A stretch of DNA of 64,000 nucleotides from Candidatus Woesearchaeota archaeon (GCA_016938695.1 JAFGUC010000024.1:186001-250000), one strand, 5' to 3'; numbered from the stretch's first letter, positions 25,797 to 35,199 are shown. Notes: generated by a model from the letters alone, not told the origin. Program-made: numbers and translations.

Positions 25797-26513
25797 ATGA
25801 AATCAGGAAAATTATTTGACCACGAGAAATTTAATTTTGACATCGCACGCCTAAAGAAAGGTGGCGAAACTTTTGAAGTTGTCGTAGATAATAATTTGGC
25901 TGTAGCATTCAAAGAAGGAAAAAGTGTAGATCTTAACGATGTAATAAAATCAAATAAGATTTATTCAAATGCAAATCATAGTCTTTTATCGTCAGAAACA
26001 ATCATGGAAAATATTTTCAAGACAGATGATAAAAATGAAATTGCAAAAATAATTCTTAAAGAAGGAGAAATACACTTAACTTCAGAGTACAAAGCAAAAG
26101 TTAGAGAAGAAAAAAAGAAACAGATAATTTATTTGATTCATAAAAATAGTATTGACCCAAGAACAAATGCACCTCACACTTTAGTAAGAATTGAGGACGC
26201 AATCAATTCAAAAAAAGTAAGAATTGATGAGTTCAAGACGGCAAATGATCAATTAAAATCTGTTTTAGACGAAATAAAAACAATATTGCCGTTAAAATTT
26301 GAAAAGAAAAAATATTCGATAAAAATTTATTCTGAATATGCGGCACGTGGTATTTCTCTTATACAAAGACATGTAGAACCAATGAGCTCAGATTGGCAAG
26401 AAGATGGTTCTGTAATTTGCATGATTGAAATTTCTCCAGGTGTAGCGTCTGAATTAATCGAACAAATTAACAAATTGACAAAAGGAACGGCAGATATTGA
26501 AAGTTATAATTAG
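25797..26513 (+). CDS. Ribosome maturation protein SBDS homologue
   Basis: SBDS couples release of the anti-association factor (aIF6) from the large subunit with GTPase action in eukaryotes; archaeal homologues sit in the exosome operon and are thought to act in ribosome maturation. Three domains are visible: the N-terminal FYSH fold (1-85, ARLKKGGETFEVVVDNN), the helical middle (90-160) and the C-terminal ferredoxin-like domain (165-238, YSEYAARGISLI). Its 238 aa is standard. It begins four bases after the proteasome gene; an out-of-frame ATG at 25793 is ignored. Confidence 0.94.
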   Translation: MKSGKLFDHEKFNFDIARLKKGGETFEVVVDNNLAVAFKEGKSVDLNDVIKSNKIYSNANHSLLSSETIMENIFKTDDKNEIAKIILKEGEIHLTSEYKAKVREEKKKQIIYLIHKNSIDPRTNAPHTLVRIEDAINSKKVRIDEFKTANDQLKSVLDEIKTILPLKFEKKKYSIKIYSEYAARGISLIQRHVEPMSSDWQEDGSVICMIEISPGVASELIEQINKLTKGTADIESYN

Positions 26514-26522
26514 GTGAATAAT

Positions 26523-27308
26523 ATGGGAGAACTAAAAGTACAGGAAAAAGAAATTGTAGTTCCTGGAGATATTTTGGCAGTAGGAATGGATTACCTTCCA
26601 GCGCCAGGCACATATAGAAACGGAGAAAATATAGTTGCTAACAAAGTAGGTATGGTAAGCATTAATGGTAGACTTATAAAAACAATAAGCCTAGCAGGTA
26701 AGTATATGCCTAAACGAGGCGATACAGTAATTGGTCGAGTTATCGAAGTCAATCTATTTGGATGGAGACTTGATTTGAATTGTGCATATTCTGCAGTATT
26801 GAATGTAAAAGATGCAACATCTGAGTTTATTCCAAAAGATGCAAACTTGAACAAGTTTTTCACATTTGATGATTTCGTTGTAACAAAAATTACTAACGTT
26901 ACAAGTCAGATGCTAGTTGACCTTACAATGAGGGGTCCTGGATTACGAAGACTTAGTGAAGGTAGAATCATAAAAGTAAATCCAAACAAAGTTCCACGAA
27001 TAATCGGTAAAGGCGGTTCAATGGTTTCAATGATCAAAAACGCAACTGGTTGTAGAATTATTGTAGGACAAAATGGAATTATTTGGGTTAGTGGTGAACC
27101 AGCAAACGAAATTAAAGCAATAGATGCAATTAAAAAAATCGAAAGAGAATCTCACATACAAGGTTTAACTGATAAAATCAAAGAATACCTTGGTGCAGAA
27201 GACCTTCCAGAACAAGCAGAAAATTCTGAAGATGAATTTGTTGAAGATGACCAAAACGACCATGAAGAATCCGACAACTTCGATGAAGACGAAGGTGATG
27301 AACAATGA
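26523..27308 (+). CDS. rrp4: Exosome cap subunit Rrp4
   Basis: Rrp4 forms the RNA-binding cap over the Rrp41-Rrp42 hexamer. The N-terminal domain (1-55, VVPGDILAVG), an S1 domain (about 60-130, PKRGDTVIGRV) and a KH domain (about 140-215, PRIIGKGGSMVSMI) follow in order. The last 40 residues are an acidic Asp/Glu tail not part of the core fold. The ATG at 26523 has AGGTGA five bases upstream; the earlier GTG lies inside that site. Its stop overlaps the rrp41 start by ATGA. Confidence 0.95.
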   Translation: MGELKVQEKEIVVPGDILAVGMDYLPAPGTYRNGENIVANKVGMVSINGRLIKTISLAGKYMPKRGDTVIGRVIEVNLFGWRLDLNCAYSAVLNVKDATSEFIPKDANLNKFFTFDDFVVTKITNVTSQMLVDLTMRGPGLRRLSEGRIIKVNPNKVPRIIGKGGSMVSMIKNATGCRIIVGQNGIIWVSGEPANEIKAIDAIKKIERESHIQGLTDKIKEYLGAEDLPEQAENSEDEFVEDDQNDHEESDNFDEDEGDEQ

Positions 27309-28024
27309 GTTATGATAAAAGATTTGATGGTCGAGAGTTCGATGGATTAAGACCAATAGAAGCAAAAGCAGGTGTTATTCCAAACGCTGACGGTTCAGCA
27401 TATTTTAAAATTGGAAAAACAGCAGCATACGCAGCAGTTTATGGTCCAAGAGATTTGTACCCTAAATTCTTAAAAAATCCTCAATCGGGAGTTTTAAGAT
27501 GCCGATACAACATGTTACCTTTCTCAGGAGCTGGCGACAGAGTTAGACCTGGAGGAAACAGACGAAGTAAAGAGATTTCAATGATTATGGATAATGCTTT
27601 AGCATCCGTTGTTGATTTATCTGCTTGTCCAAATTCAGTAGTAGATGTTTTTGTTGAACTTCCACAAACTGATGCAGGATCAAGATGTGCAGCAATCTGT
27701 GCAGCTTCAATGGCACTTGCAGATGCAGGAATTCCAATGAAAGACTTAGTTGCAGCTGTTGCAGTAGGAAGAGTAGACGACAAAGTTGTTGTAGACTTAG
27801 AATACGCAGAAGAAGCATACGAAGACGGTCCGGTAGCAGATATTCCAATTGCATACATTCCAAGCAATGACAAGATAAGTTTACTTCAAATGGATGGAGT
27901 AATTTCAAAAGACATGCTTATTGAGGCAATTGAAAAAGGAAAAGATGCTTGTAAAAGAATTATTGAAATTCAAAAAGAAGCACTAAAAGCAAAATATTCC
28001 GAAGAAGGTGAACAAAATGAATGA
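27305..28024 (+). CDS. rrp41: Exosome catalytic subunit Rrp41
   Basis: The RNase PH-fold subunit carries phosphorolytic 3'-5' exonuclease activity in the archaeal exosome. Recognisable are FDGREFDGLRPIEA, the arginine-rich RCRYNMLPFS and GGNRRSKE, and the catalytic region VVVDLEYAEE. A length of 239 aa is standard. It overlaps Rrp4 by four bases and Rrp42 by eight, as befits stoichiometric synthesis of the ring. Confidence 0.96.
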   Translation: MSYDKRFDGREFDGLRPIEAKAGVIPNADGSAYFKIGKTAAYAAVYGPRDLYPKFLKNPQSGVLRCRYNMLPFSGAGDRVRPGGNRRSKEISMIMDNALASVVDLSACPNSVVDVFVELPQTDAGSRCAAICAASMALADAGIPMKDLVAAVAVGRVDDKVVVDLEYAEEAYEDGPVADIPIAYIPSNDKISLLQMDGVISKDMLIEAIEKGKDACKRIIEIQKEALKAKYSEEGEQNE

Positions 28025-28793
28025 GAGTAGAAAAAGACACCTTTTAAGATCACTTGATGCTGGTTTAAGATATGATGGAAGAGATTCTCCAACAAAATAC
28101 AGAAACATAAACATCGAATACGGTGCAAGTGAAACAGCAGAAGGTTCTGCAAAAGTTACAATTGGTGAAACAGCGGTTATCGCAGGAGTAAAATTATCTT
28201 TAGAAGCACCATACTCTGATACTCCAGAAGATGGTAATTTAATGATTGGTGCAGAATTTTTACCAATTGCAAATGCTGATTTCGAAGCAGGTCCACCATC
28301 AATAGATTCAATTGAATTAGCAAGAGTAACTGATCGAGGAATTCGAGAAGGTCACGCTATGGATTTAAAGACATTGTGCTTAGAAGCAGGATCTAAAGTT
28401 TGGGTTGTATCAGTAGATATTTGTATCATGAATGATGCAGGAAATTTATATGATGCAGCAAGTATTGCAACAATTGCAGCACTTAAAAACACTAGATATC
28501 CTGAAGTAAAAGACGGTGTTGTTGACTATAAACATTTATCTGATAAAAAACTTGAGTTACAGCATATACCAATAAACGTAACTGTTCTAAAAATTGGAAA
28601 TCACTTTATTGTTGATCCTGATTTAATTGAACAAAGTATGCTTGATGCAAGACTTTCAGTTAATGTAATGGAAGACGGAAACCTCTGCGCTTTGCAAAAA
28701 GGTGGAACAATGCCTCTAACTACTGAAGAAATATCAAAAATGATTGATATTGCAGTGGAAAAGGCTAATGAATTACGTGGTTTACTTAATTAA
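28017..28793 (+). CDS. rrp42: Exosome subunit Rrp42
   Basis: Rrp42 is the non-catalytic RNase PH-fold partner of Rrp41 and is required for activity of the hexamer. The motifs LDAGLRYDGRDSPTKYR, GETAVIAGVKLS and DICIMNDAGNLYDAASIA are typical. It lacks the catalytic Asp pattern of Rrp41. The ATG at 28017 lies behind AGGTGA; an upstream in-frame GTG falls in that site. It ends the exosome gene trio; the ribosomal protein L37Ae and RpoP genes that follow in many archaea are absent. Confidence 0.95.
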   Translation: MNESRKRHLLRSLDAGLRYDGRDSPTKYRNINIEYGASETAEGSAKVTIGETAVIAGVKLSLEAPYSDTPEDGNLMIGAEFLPIANADFEAGPPSIDSIELARVTDRGIREGHAMDLKTLCLEAGSKVWVVSVDICIMNDAGNLYDAASIATIAALKNTRYPEVKDGVVDYKHLSDKKLELQHIPINVTVLKIGNHFIVDPDLIEQSMLDARLSVNVMEDGNLCALQKGGTMPLTTEEISKMIDIAVEKANELRGLLN

Positions 28794-28832
28794 ACCACAA
28801 AATTTATAAATCTCTTTGGAGGTTGGTGACAT

Positions 28833-29027
28833 ATGGCTGAAATTGTTTCAAATAAATATGAAATTGCTCGTTTAGTTGGCGCAAGAGCTCTTCAAATTTC
28901 AATGGGTGCACCGCTTATGGTAAAATTTACCAAAAAGCAACTAGAAGAATTAGATTACAACCCAATTAGAATTGCAGAATTTGAATTGGAAAAAGGCGTA
29001 ATCCCAATGAGAGCTGTTCATAAATAA
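28833..29027 (+). CDS. rpoK: DNA-directed RNA polymerase subunit K (Rpb6 homologue)
   Basis: A 64-aa RNA polymerase assembly subunit. It contains NKYEIARLVGARALQISMGAP and IAEFELEKGVIPM, the omega/Rpb6 signature. Two start signals are present: TTTATAAAT at 28803-28811, about 26 bases before the ATG, and a GGAGGTTGGTGA ribosome site, so it may be read both as a leaderless transcript and by read-through from the exosome operon. A T-run follows the stop. Confidence 0.95.
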   Translation: MAEIVSNKYEIARLVGARALQISMGAPLMVKFTKKQLEELDYNPIRIAEFELEKGVIPMRAVHK

Positions 29028-29035
29028 TTTTTTTT
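29028..29035 (+). terminator. T-run terminator after rpoK
   Basis: Eight T residues follow the rpoK stop in the gap before the convergent AspRS gene. Archaeal RNA polymerase terminates at such oligo-T tracts without a hairpin. Confidence 0.5.
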
Positions 29036-29089
29036 ATTTACTTACTTCTTATTTTTATTGTTACTCTTAGAAATTAAAATATAAAAAAA

Positions 29090-30832
29090 TTATACTTGTT
29101 TTTTTACAAAATCAAGTTTTAGTTTCAATTCTTTTAATTGCTTATCTTTAATCTCTGAAGGACAACCATCAAGAAGACTCTCAGCAGATTTAGTTTTTGG
29201 AAAAGCTATAACTTCTCTAATATCTAAAAATCCTCTAAGCATAGCAATAAATCTATCAAAACCAATTGCAAATCCTCCGTGTGGAGGTGCACCGTATCTG
29301 AATGCGTTTAACATGAATCCAAATTTTTCTTGAATCTCTTCATCACTGTAACTTATAACATTCATAACTTTTCGTTGTATATCTGGATTACAAATTCTAA
29401 TTGATCCTGATGCTAATTCAACACCATTTAAAACCATGTCATAACAATCTGCTAAAACTTTTTCAGGATGTAAATTATCATCTTCAAGATATTGTAAGCA
29501 TTCTTTCTTTGGCATTGTAAACATATGATGTGCAGGATCCCATCTGTCAGTATCCTCATTCCATTCAAATGATGGGAAGTCAACAATCCATGCAAAGCAG
29601 AATTTAGATTTATCAATTAAATTTTTATCCTCCGCAACTTTAAGTCGAAGTTTTCCCGCAATTTCAAGTGCTTTCTTTTCAGTATCTGCAATAAATAATA
29701 GACTTCCTTGTTTTGAAACAGACAAGATTTCTTTTTGAACATCTTCTGAAAAATATTTTACAATGTTAGAATCCAGTCCTTCAGGGGTAACTTTCATCCA
29801 TGCCATACCTTTTCCACCAATACTTTGAACAAAGGATATGTATGAATCAAATTCGTTTCTTCCTAGTTCGAATTCAGGATTTAGCATTTTAACTTTTCCA
29901 CCAGATGCAATAACTGCATTGAAGACGGAAAACTCACTTTTTTTCATTATTTCAGTAACATCAGTAATTTCCAGACCAAATCGCAAATCAGGTTTATCTG
30001 AGCCATATTTTTGCATACTTTCAGTATATGATAACTTTTGGAATGGAGTTTCAAGTTCTTTACCAAGGCATTCTGTGAATACACTTTTAACAGCACCTTC
30101 AGCAACTCTAAAAATATCTTCTTGCTCAACAAAACTCATCTCAACATCAAGCTGAGTAAATTCTGGTTGCCTATCTGCTCTTAGGTCTTCATCACGTAAG
30201 CATTTTGCAAATTGAAAATATTTGTCAGTTCCACCAACCATCAAAATTTGTTTATAGATTTGTGGTGACTGTGGTAAAGCATAAAATTTTCCAGGACTAA
30301 CTCTTGAAGGAACGACATAATCTCGTGCACCTTCAGGTGTTGATCTAACGAGAAGTGGAGTTTCAACCTCAATAAAACCTTCTTGAGTAAGATATTTTCT
30401 CATTGCAAGATTAGCCATGTGTCTAAATCTAAGATTTTCTTGCATGACTGGTCGACGCAAATCAATAAATCTGTATTTTAGTCTGACTTCATCACTTACA
30501 TTAACATTATCAGAGACGTCAAATGGAATAACTGCTGATTCGTTCAAGATCTCTAGTTTTGTTGCAAAAACTTCAATTTCTCCTGTTGGAATCTTTGAGT
30601 TGTATGTTTCTTCATCTCTTTTTCTTACTGTTCCTTCAACTTGAATAACTGTTTCTCTACTAAGGTGTTCATCAATTCCATTGAAGACAATTTGAGTAAT
30701 TCCGTATTTATCTCTTAAATCAATAAATGAAATTCCTCCATGATCTCTTATTGAATGAATCCAACCGCAAAGTTTGACTGTTCTATCAACATCATTAATT
30801 TTTAGTTCGCCACATGTATTTGTTCTAAGCAT
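29090..30832 (-). CDS. aspS: Aspartyl-tRNA synthetase, bacterial GAD type, predicted non-discriminating
   Basis: Charges tRNA-Asp, and probably tRNA-Asn, with aspartate. The 580-aa protein has the anticodon OB domain (1-110), class II motifs (EVETPLLVRSTPEGARDY, RxExxxR-like FRDE region and the late GGFAIGFDRF), and a GAD insertion (about 290-420), which mark the bacterial form; archaeal AspRS is about 430 aa. Residue 31 is His in RDHGG. In Pseudomonas ND-AspRS, His at this place supports tRNA-Asn recognition, whereas discriminating E. coli AspRS has Leu. GatCAB lies directly upstream in the same operon, so Asp-tRNA-Asn would be amidated. Seven bases separate it from gatB. Confidence 0.94.
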   Translation of the reverse strand: MLRTNTCGELKINDVDRTVKLCGWIHSIRDHGGISFIDLRDKYGITQIVFNGIDEHLSRETVIQVEGTVRKRDEETYNSKIPTGEIEVFATKLEILNESAVIPFDVSDNVNVSDEVRLKYRFIDLRRPVMQENLRFRHMANLAMRKYLTQEGFIEVETPLLVRSTPEGARDYVVPSRVSPGKFYALPQSPQIYKQILMVGGTDKYFQFAKCLRDEDLRADRQPEFTQLDVEMSFVEQEDIFRVAEGAVKSVFTECLGKELETPFQKLSYTESMQKYGSDKPDLRFGLEITDVTEIMKKSEFSVFNAVIASGGKVKMLNPEFELGRNEFDSYISFVQSIGGKGMAWMKVTPEGLDSNIVKYFSEDVQKEILSVSKQGSLLFIADTEKKALEIAGKLRLKVAEDKNLIDKSKFCFAWIVDFPSFEWNEDTDRWDPAHHMFTMPKKECLQYLEDDNLHPEKVLADCYDMVLNGVELASGSIRICNPDIQRKVMNVISYSDEEIQEKFGFMLNAFRYGAPPHGGFAIGFDRFIAMLRGFLDIREVIAFPKTKSAESLLDGCPSEIKDKQLKELKLKLDFVKKQV

Positions 30833-30839
30833 ATTTTTT

Positions 30840-32228
30840 TCACCCTAAAATCTCTTTAATTTTATTTTTAACATCATCAGGCATAACTGCCCCTTTCATA
30901 ACCTTCATAACTTGTCCAACAATAAAGTTAAGCGCGTTTTCTTTTCCAGATCTATAATCCAAAACAGCTTGCTCACTTTTTGCAATCATTTCTTTACAAA
31001 CAGATTCTAAATCAATGTTTGTTTCAATGATTAACTTATTGTCATTTGCGTATTTTACAACATCAATATCTTCAGTAGACAATTTGTCAAGAATGTTTTT
31101 AACACTAAGATTGTTGATTTTTCTTTCTGAGAATAATTTTAATAATGCAACAATTTCTTTCTCAAATGTTTCATTTTTAAGTCTAGAATATTCAATTTGT
31201 TTATCATTAATTCTAGAAATAATATCACGTTTGAAAAACTTCATGGCAAAATCAAATTCAATTCCTAATGAAACAGATCTCTCAAATAAATCTGAAACAT
31301 CTTTAATAGATGTAATTATTTGAGCATCCTCATACTTCATTCCTTTTTCAACATAATTATTTATTCTTTCATCAACCATGACGGGCATAGTTGATGTAGC
31401 AAATGAAACCATGTCTTCAGTAATGTCTCTAGGAACTAAATCCGGTTCATAGATGTAACCATAATCTTCTGCGTCTTCTTTACTTCTTTGAGTAAAAGTA
31501 ATTCTGTTTTCAGAATCATATCCTCGAGTTTCTTGAACAACTTCATTTGGATTTTCTTGTTGTCGAGAAATCTCATAATTTAATGCATTCTCAATATCTT
31601 TAAGTCCAGAAACTCCTTTAATTTCAACACGTCTATAATTTGTTTCTTTAATAGAAATATTAAGATCTGCTTTGACAATTCCGTTATCTTGATCAAATAT
31701 ATTTATGTAATCAATTAAAACTAACAATTTTTTGATAAATTCTCGTGCTTCTTTTGCACTAGTAAGTTCAGGTTTAGTTACAATCTCGCAAAGTGGAGTT
31801 CCACTTCTATTGTAATCCATTAAAACAGAATCACTTTTGTGAATTAATGCGCCTGGGTCTTCTTCAATATGTACTCTTTCAAGACCTATTTTTCTATCAT
31901 TTATAATAATAAAACCTTCTGAGCCAATTGGTTCTTCAAACTGTGTTATCTGGAAATTTTTAACAAGATCTGGATAAAAATAAGTTTTTCTTGAAAAAAT
32001 TAATCTTGGTGCAATAGAGAAATTTAATGCTTTAGCAAGTTTAATAGCACTAAACAAAACCTCTTTGTTCATTGTTGGTCGTGAACCAGGGTGACCTAAG
32101 CAAACAGGACAAACATTAACATTAGGTTCATCAGATTTTGCATTAGGACAAGAACAAAATAATTTAGATTTAGTGTTAAGTCCAACATGAATTTCAAGTC
32201 CAATTACGATATCAGTTTCAAAATTCAT
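30840..32228 (-). CDS. gatB: Asp/Glu-tRNA amidotransferase subunit B
   Basis: GatB holds the kinase site that phosphorylates the misacylated aminoacyl-tRNA before amide transfer. The signature IGLEIHVGLNTKSKLFCSC is at 10-28, with zinc-type cysteines CSC and CPVC, then PDLVKNFQITQFEEPI and the C-terminal YqeY-like tail with FIVGQVMK. A length of 462 aa is normal. Its ATG overlaps the gatA stop, and aspS follows, so the operon gatC-gatA-gatB-aspS encodes the whole Asn-tRNA route apart from the tRNA. Confidence 0.96.
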   Translation of the reverse strand: MNFETDIVIGLEIHVGLNTKSKLFCSCPNAKSDEPNVNVCPVCLGHPGSRPTMNKEVLFSAIKLAKALNFSIAPRLIFSRKTYFYPDLVKNFQITQFEEPIGSEGFIIINDRKIGLERVHIEEDPGALIHKSDSVLMDYNRSGTPLCEIVTKPELTSAKEAREFIKKLLVLIDYINIFDQDNGIVKADLNISIKETNYRRVEIKGVSGLKDIENALNYEISRQQENPNEVVQETRGYDSENRITFTQRSKEDAEDYGYIYEPDLVPRDITEDMVSFATSTMPVMVDERINNYVEKGMKYEDAQIITSIKDVSDLFERSVSLGIEFDFAMKFFKRDIISRINDKQIEYSRLKNETFEKEIVALLKLFSERKINNLSVKNILDKLSTEDIDVVKYANDNKLIIETNIDLESVCKEMIAKSEQAVLDYRSGKENALNFIVGQVMKVMKGAVMPDDVKNKIKEILG

Positions 32229-33541
32229 CTTAATTCCTCAACAATTTTTCCAAGAGACAATATTTTTTTCTCTTCAAAATGATTTCCTATAATCATAATG
32301 CCCATTGGTAATTCATTTTCTTTTTGTATTGGTACAGTTAAATGTGGTAGTCCTGCTAAGTTTGGTCCAACAGTCAAAAAATCTGCAGTATAATTTTCAA
32401 CAGGAGTTAATTTTTTAATTTCATCAAATTTAGGAGCAACAAAAGGTGTTGTAGGACAGATTATCGCTTCAAATTCATCAAATACTTTTTTGTATTCTTG
32501 AATTATTTTAGTTCGAACTTTTAATGCTTTAACATAATATTGTCCTCTATGACCACTCATTCTTGTAAATGTTCCTAGCATCAAACGCCGCTTTGCTTCT
32601 TCACCAAAGTTTTTAGTTCTAACTTCTGAAAAATAAGAATCATAGTTTCCTGTCAATTCAGATGATGCGCCGTAGCGCAATCCACATAGACAAGCAAGAT
32701 GAGTTGAAGCTTCACTCATTGCAATGATATAATATGTTGAAAGAGCATATTTTTGCATGAATGGCATTTTGATTATCTCATAAGAAATGTTACGTTCATT
32801 TAATTTTTCAATTATCTCTTTTGTTCGTGAATCAATTTCTGGATTAATTCCTTCATAATAAAGAACTGCAATTTTTTTACCAGAAAAGTCAGAATCAAAA
32901 GAAGTATACCAATCAACTGGGACATCTGCACTAGTTTCATCTTTAGAATCAATTCCTGAAATTACTTCAAGACCTAGTGCTGCATCATAAACGGTTTTTC
33001 CCATGACGCCAATTTTATCAAGTGACGCAGCATAAGAAATTAGTCCGTATCTACTAACCCTGCCATACGTTGGACACATTCCAACAACTCCACAAAATGC
33101 TGCGGGAGTAACTATACTTCCACCAGTACTTTCAGAAATTGCAATATGTTTAGGAATAACTGATGCTGCAACTGCTGCTCCACCACTAGAACCTCCAGTA
33201 GATCGTTCAACATCATACGGGTTTTTTGGAACAGTAAATGTACTTCCCACATTAGTGCTAAATCCACCAAACCCAAATTCATCTTGAACAGTTTTACCAA
33301 TAATTGTTCCACCGTTTTCAAGAATTTTCAATGCAACTGTTGAATGCTCAACAGGTTTAAATCCTCGTAAAATATCTGAGCTTGCACAAGATTCAACATC
33401 TTTTACCCACACTGCATCTTTTAACGAAACAGTATAACCATCAAGTTTACCTGATTTCTCAGGAAAAATTTCAGTTTCAACAGTTAGAAAATTATATTTA
33501 TCATTTAATTCAGAGTATTGTGATTTTATGTCATCAACCAT
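32225..33541 (-). CDS. gatA: Asp/Glu-tRNA amidotransferase subunit A
   Basis: GatA releases ammonia from glutamine or asparagine. The amidase triad is visible as K41 in VSLKDAVWV, cis-Ser S118 in STGGSSGG and nucleophile S142 in STGGSIV, with the expected 24-residue spacing between the serines. The ATG at 33541 was chosen; a TTG three codons earlier overlaps the gatC stop. At 438 aa it is slightly shorter than bacterial GatA. It is coupled to gatB by a 4-base overlap. Confidence 0.95.
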   Translation of the reverse strand: MVDDIKSQYSELNDKYNFLTVETEIFPEKSGKLDGYTVSLKDAVWVKDVESCASSDILRGFKPVEHSTVALKILENGGTIIGKTVQDEFGFGGFSTNVGSTFTVPKNPYDVERSTGGSSGGAAVAASVIPKHIAISESTGGSIVTPAAFCGVVGMCPTYGRVSRYGLISYAASLDKIGVMGKTVYDAALGLEVISGIDSKDETSADVPVDWYTSFDSDFSGKKIAVLYYEGINPEIDSRTKEIIEKLNERNISYEIIKMPFMQKYALSTYYIIAMSEASTHLACLCGLRYGASSELTGNYDSYFSEVRTKNFGEEAKRRLMLGTFTRMSGHRGQYYVKALKVRTKIIQEYKKVFDEFEAIICPTTPFVAPKFDEIKKLTPVENYTADFLTVGPNLAGLPHLTVPIQKENELPMGIMIIGNHFEEKKILSLGKIVEELR

Positions 33542-33546
33542 TTTAA

Positions 33547-33834
33547 TCAAAATGCCTTTGGTCCTTTGAAGTAATCTTCCTTTTTATGAGTTGAAATATT
33601 CAAACAAACATCCTTCATGTTTTTTGACACTGCTATATCTTCACGTAACACATCATTAAATTCTTCAGTTGGAATAATCTTAACTTCATCAATGTCACTT
33701 ACATCTGCATCCTCTAAAATTGAGAAATACTCTAATACATCATCGAAATCTTTCTTGAACTTCTCAATCTCAGAACTACTTAGATTAAGCCTAGACAGCT
33801 TTGCTACCCGTTTTATTGTATCTTCGGAAACCAT
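33547..33834 (-). CDS. gatC: Asp/Glu-tRNA amidotransferase subunit C
   Basis: This 95-aa stabilising subunit wraps GatA and GatB. The N-terminal helix VSEDTIKRVAKLSRLNLSSSEIEKF is characteristic, and the C-terminus reads LREDIA...DYFKGPKAF where bacterial GatC has LRxDxV and a terminal fxVPkv. It is the first gene of the operon; TTTTAAAAT about 21 bases before its ATG on the minus strand could be its TATA box. Confidence 0.93.
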   Translation of the reverse strand: MVSEDTIKRVAKLSRLNLSSSEIEKFKKDFDDVLEYFSILEDADVSDIDEVKIIPTEEFNDVLREDIAVSKNMKDVCLNISTHKKEDYFKGPKAF

Positions 33835-34158
33835 TTTGTATAGATTATTTATTTTAAAAGTTAATAATTTGAGAAAAAATATTGGAGAATCAATTATCTA
33901 AATATAATACAGAATCTAAACTTGCATAAATCATTGACTTTCTCATACCCTTTTTCGTGAATTACTAATATATAAATATGACTGTTAAAATTAGAACCCT
34001 TTATAAGAATTATAACTTTTATTTATAAATAAAGAAGTAATAAAATATATTTCTAAAAAATTTACAAGTGAAAAGATTTATAAACCCTTGAGGGGTATTT
34101 TGGATTCCATGCCTTTTTTTAAAGCATTTTATCGTTATAATTAACTGAGGAACTAAAG
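33835..34158. other. Intergenic region with divergent promoters
   Basis: This 324-base AT-rich gap separates the gatCAB-aspS operon (minus) from the MoxR gene (plus). I see no gene in it. TTTATAAA at 34077-34084 would start transcription toward MoxR near 34107, with a GAGGA ribosome site before its ATG. Directly after this TATA box is a short inverted repeat, ACCC-TTGAG-GGGT (34084-34096). Other TATA-like sequences (near 33970 and 34020) have no gene to serve and may be chance in AT-rich DNA. Confidence 0.5.
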
Positions 34159-35199
34159 ATGATTAAAGAAGAAATAAAGAAAATCGTACTGCAAAAAAAT
34201 TTATTCAAAGATGTAATAGGCCAAGATGAGGTAAAACATCAACTAAAATCTGGATTAATGTCTGGTAGAAATATAATTATCGTAGGTCCTCCAGGAGCAG
34301 GTAAAACAACTCTTGTAAAAAGTTTAGCTGAATCTCTTCCATCATTAAAAGTCAACGATTGTGGTTTCAATTGCTTAGAAGATGCACCAGTATGTCCACA
34401 ATGTCTAGAGAATAAAAAAAATAACAAAGAAACTAAAACAGTTGAATTAACTGGTGAAGATAGATTTGTTAGAATTCAAGGTTCTCCTGATTTAACTGTT
34501 GAAGATCTAATTGGAGATATTGATCCACTTAAAGCAATGGAATTTGGTCCATTGTCTGTAGAAGCATTTACTCCCGGAAAAATATTCAAAGCAAACAATG
34601 GTATATTATTTTTTGATGAGATAAATAGATGTAATGAAAAACTTCAAAATGCGATGTTGCAATTATTACAAGAGCATACTGTAACGATTGGTTCTTATTC
34701 ATTTGATTTTGATGCAGATTTCTTATTCATTGCAACAATGAATCCAAAAGATGTAAACACTGAAAGATTAAGTGATGTTTTTGTAGATAGGTTTGATTTC
34801 ATCTACATGGATTACCCTGAAACATTAGAAAATGAAATAAAGATTGTAAAATCCGAAAACAACTTTTTGGGTTCTGAAGTAATATTTCAAGAGCATATGT
34901 TAAGCGCAACTTTAAAGTTTGTTAGGACTCTAAGAAAAAGTAAAGACTTAGAAAAAGTTCCTTCAGTTAGAGCTTCAATAGGACTTTACCAAAGAGCAAT
35001 CGCAAATGCATTATTAAGAAATGCAAAAGAAGTATCATTACAAGACATACTTAGGTCAATGACTTCTGTTTTAGCACATCGAATATCATTAAAACCAAGT
35101 CTAAGGCATGAATTAAGTACTGAAGATTTTGTAAAAAAAAGTTTCGATTCTTTTACTGAAAGGGAAGGACTTTCAACAGATCTAGGTGAGTCTCCCTGA
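34159..35199 (+). CDS. MoxR-type AAA+ ATPase with Cys-rich insert
   Basis: MoxR ATPases act with vWA proteins in chaperone-like or metal-insertion tasks. Walker A is GPPGAGKT at 43-50, Walker B LFFDE at 150-154, sensor 1 ATMNP near 192-196. Between Walker A and the next strand, C68, C72, C79 and C82 form a CxxxC...CxxC cluster absent from ordinary MoxR proteins and likely to bind zinc or an Fe-S cluster; similar inserts occur in ChlI-like archaeal proteins. The end overlaps the vWA gene by 14 bases. Substrate unknown; no chelatase H subunit is nearby. Confidence 0.85.
   Translation: MIKEEIKKIVLQKNLFKDVIGQDEVKHQLKSGLMSGRNIIIVGPPGAGKTTLVKSLAESLPSLKVNDCGFNCLEDAPVCPQCLENKKNNKETKTVELTGEDRFVRIQGSPDLTVEDLIGDIDPLKAMEFGPLSVEAFTPGKIFKANNGILFFDEINRCNEKLQNAMLQLLQEHTVTIGSYSFDFDADFLFIATMNPKDVNTERLSDVFVDRFDFIYMDYPETLENEIKIVKSENNFLGSEVIFQEHMLSATLKFVRTLRKSKDLEKVPSVRASIGLYQRAIANALLRNAKEVSLQDILRSMTSVLAHRISLKPSLRHELSTEDFVKKSFDSFTEREGLSTDLGESP

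Noticed and set aside
27481-27908. Long antisense frames opposite rrp41
   Set aside because: Two overlapping minus-strand frames of 107-130 codons exist, but rrp41 is certain there and the antisense proteins have no domain, start signal or sensible composition.
33960-34040. Extra promoters in the 324-base gap
   Set aside because: Several TATA-like strings occur, but none has a gene at a suitable distance; AT-rich DNA produces them by chance.
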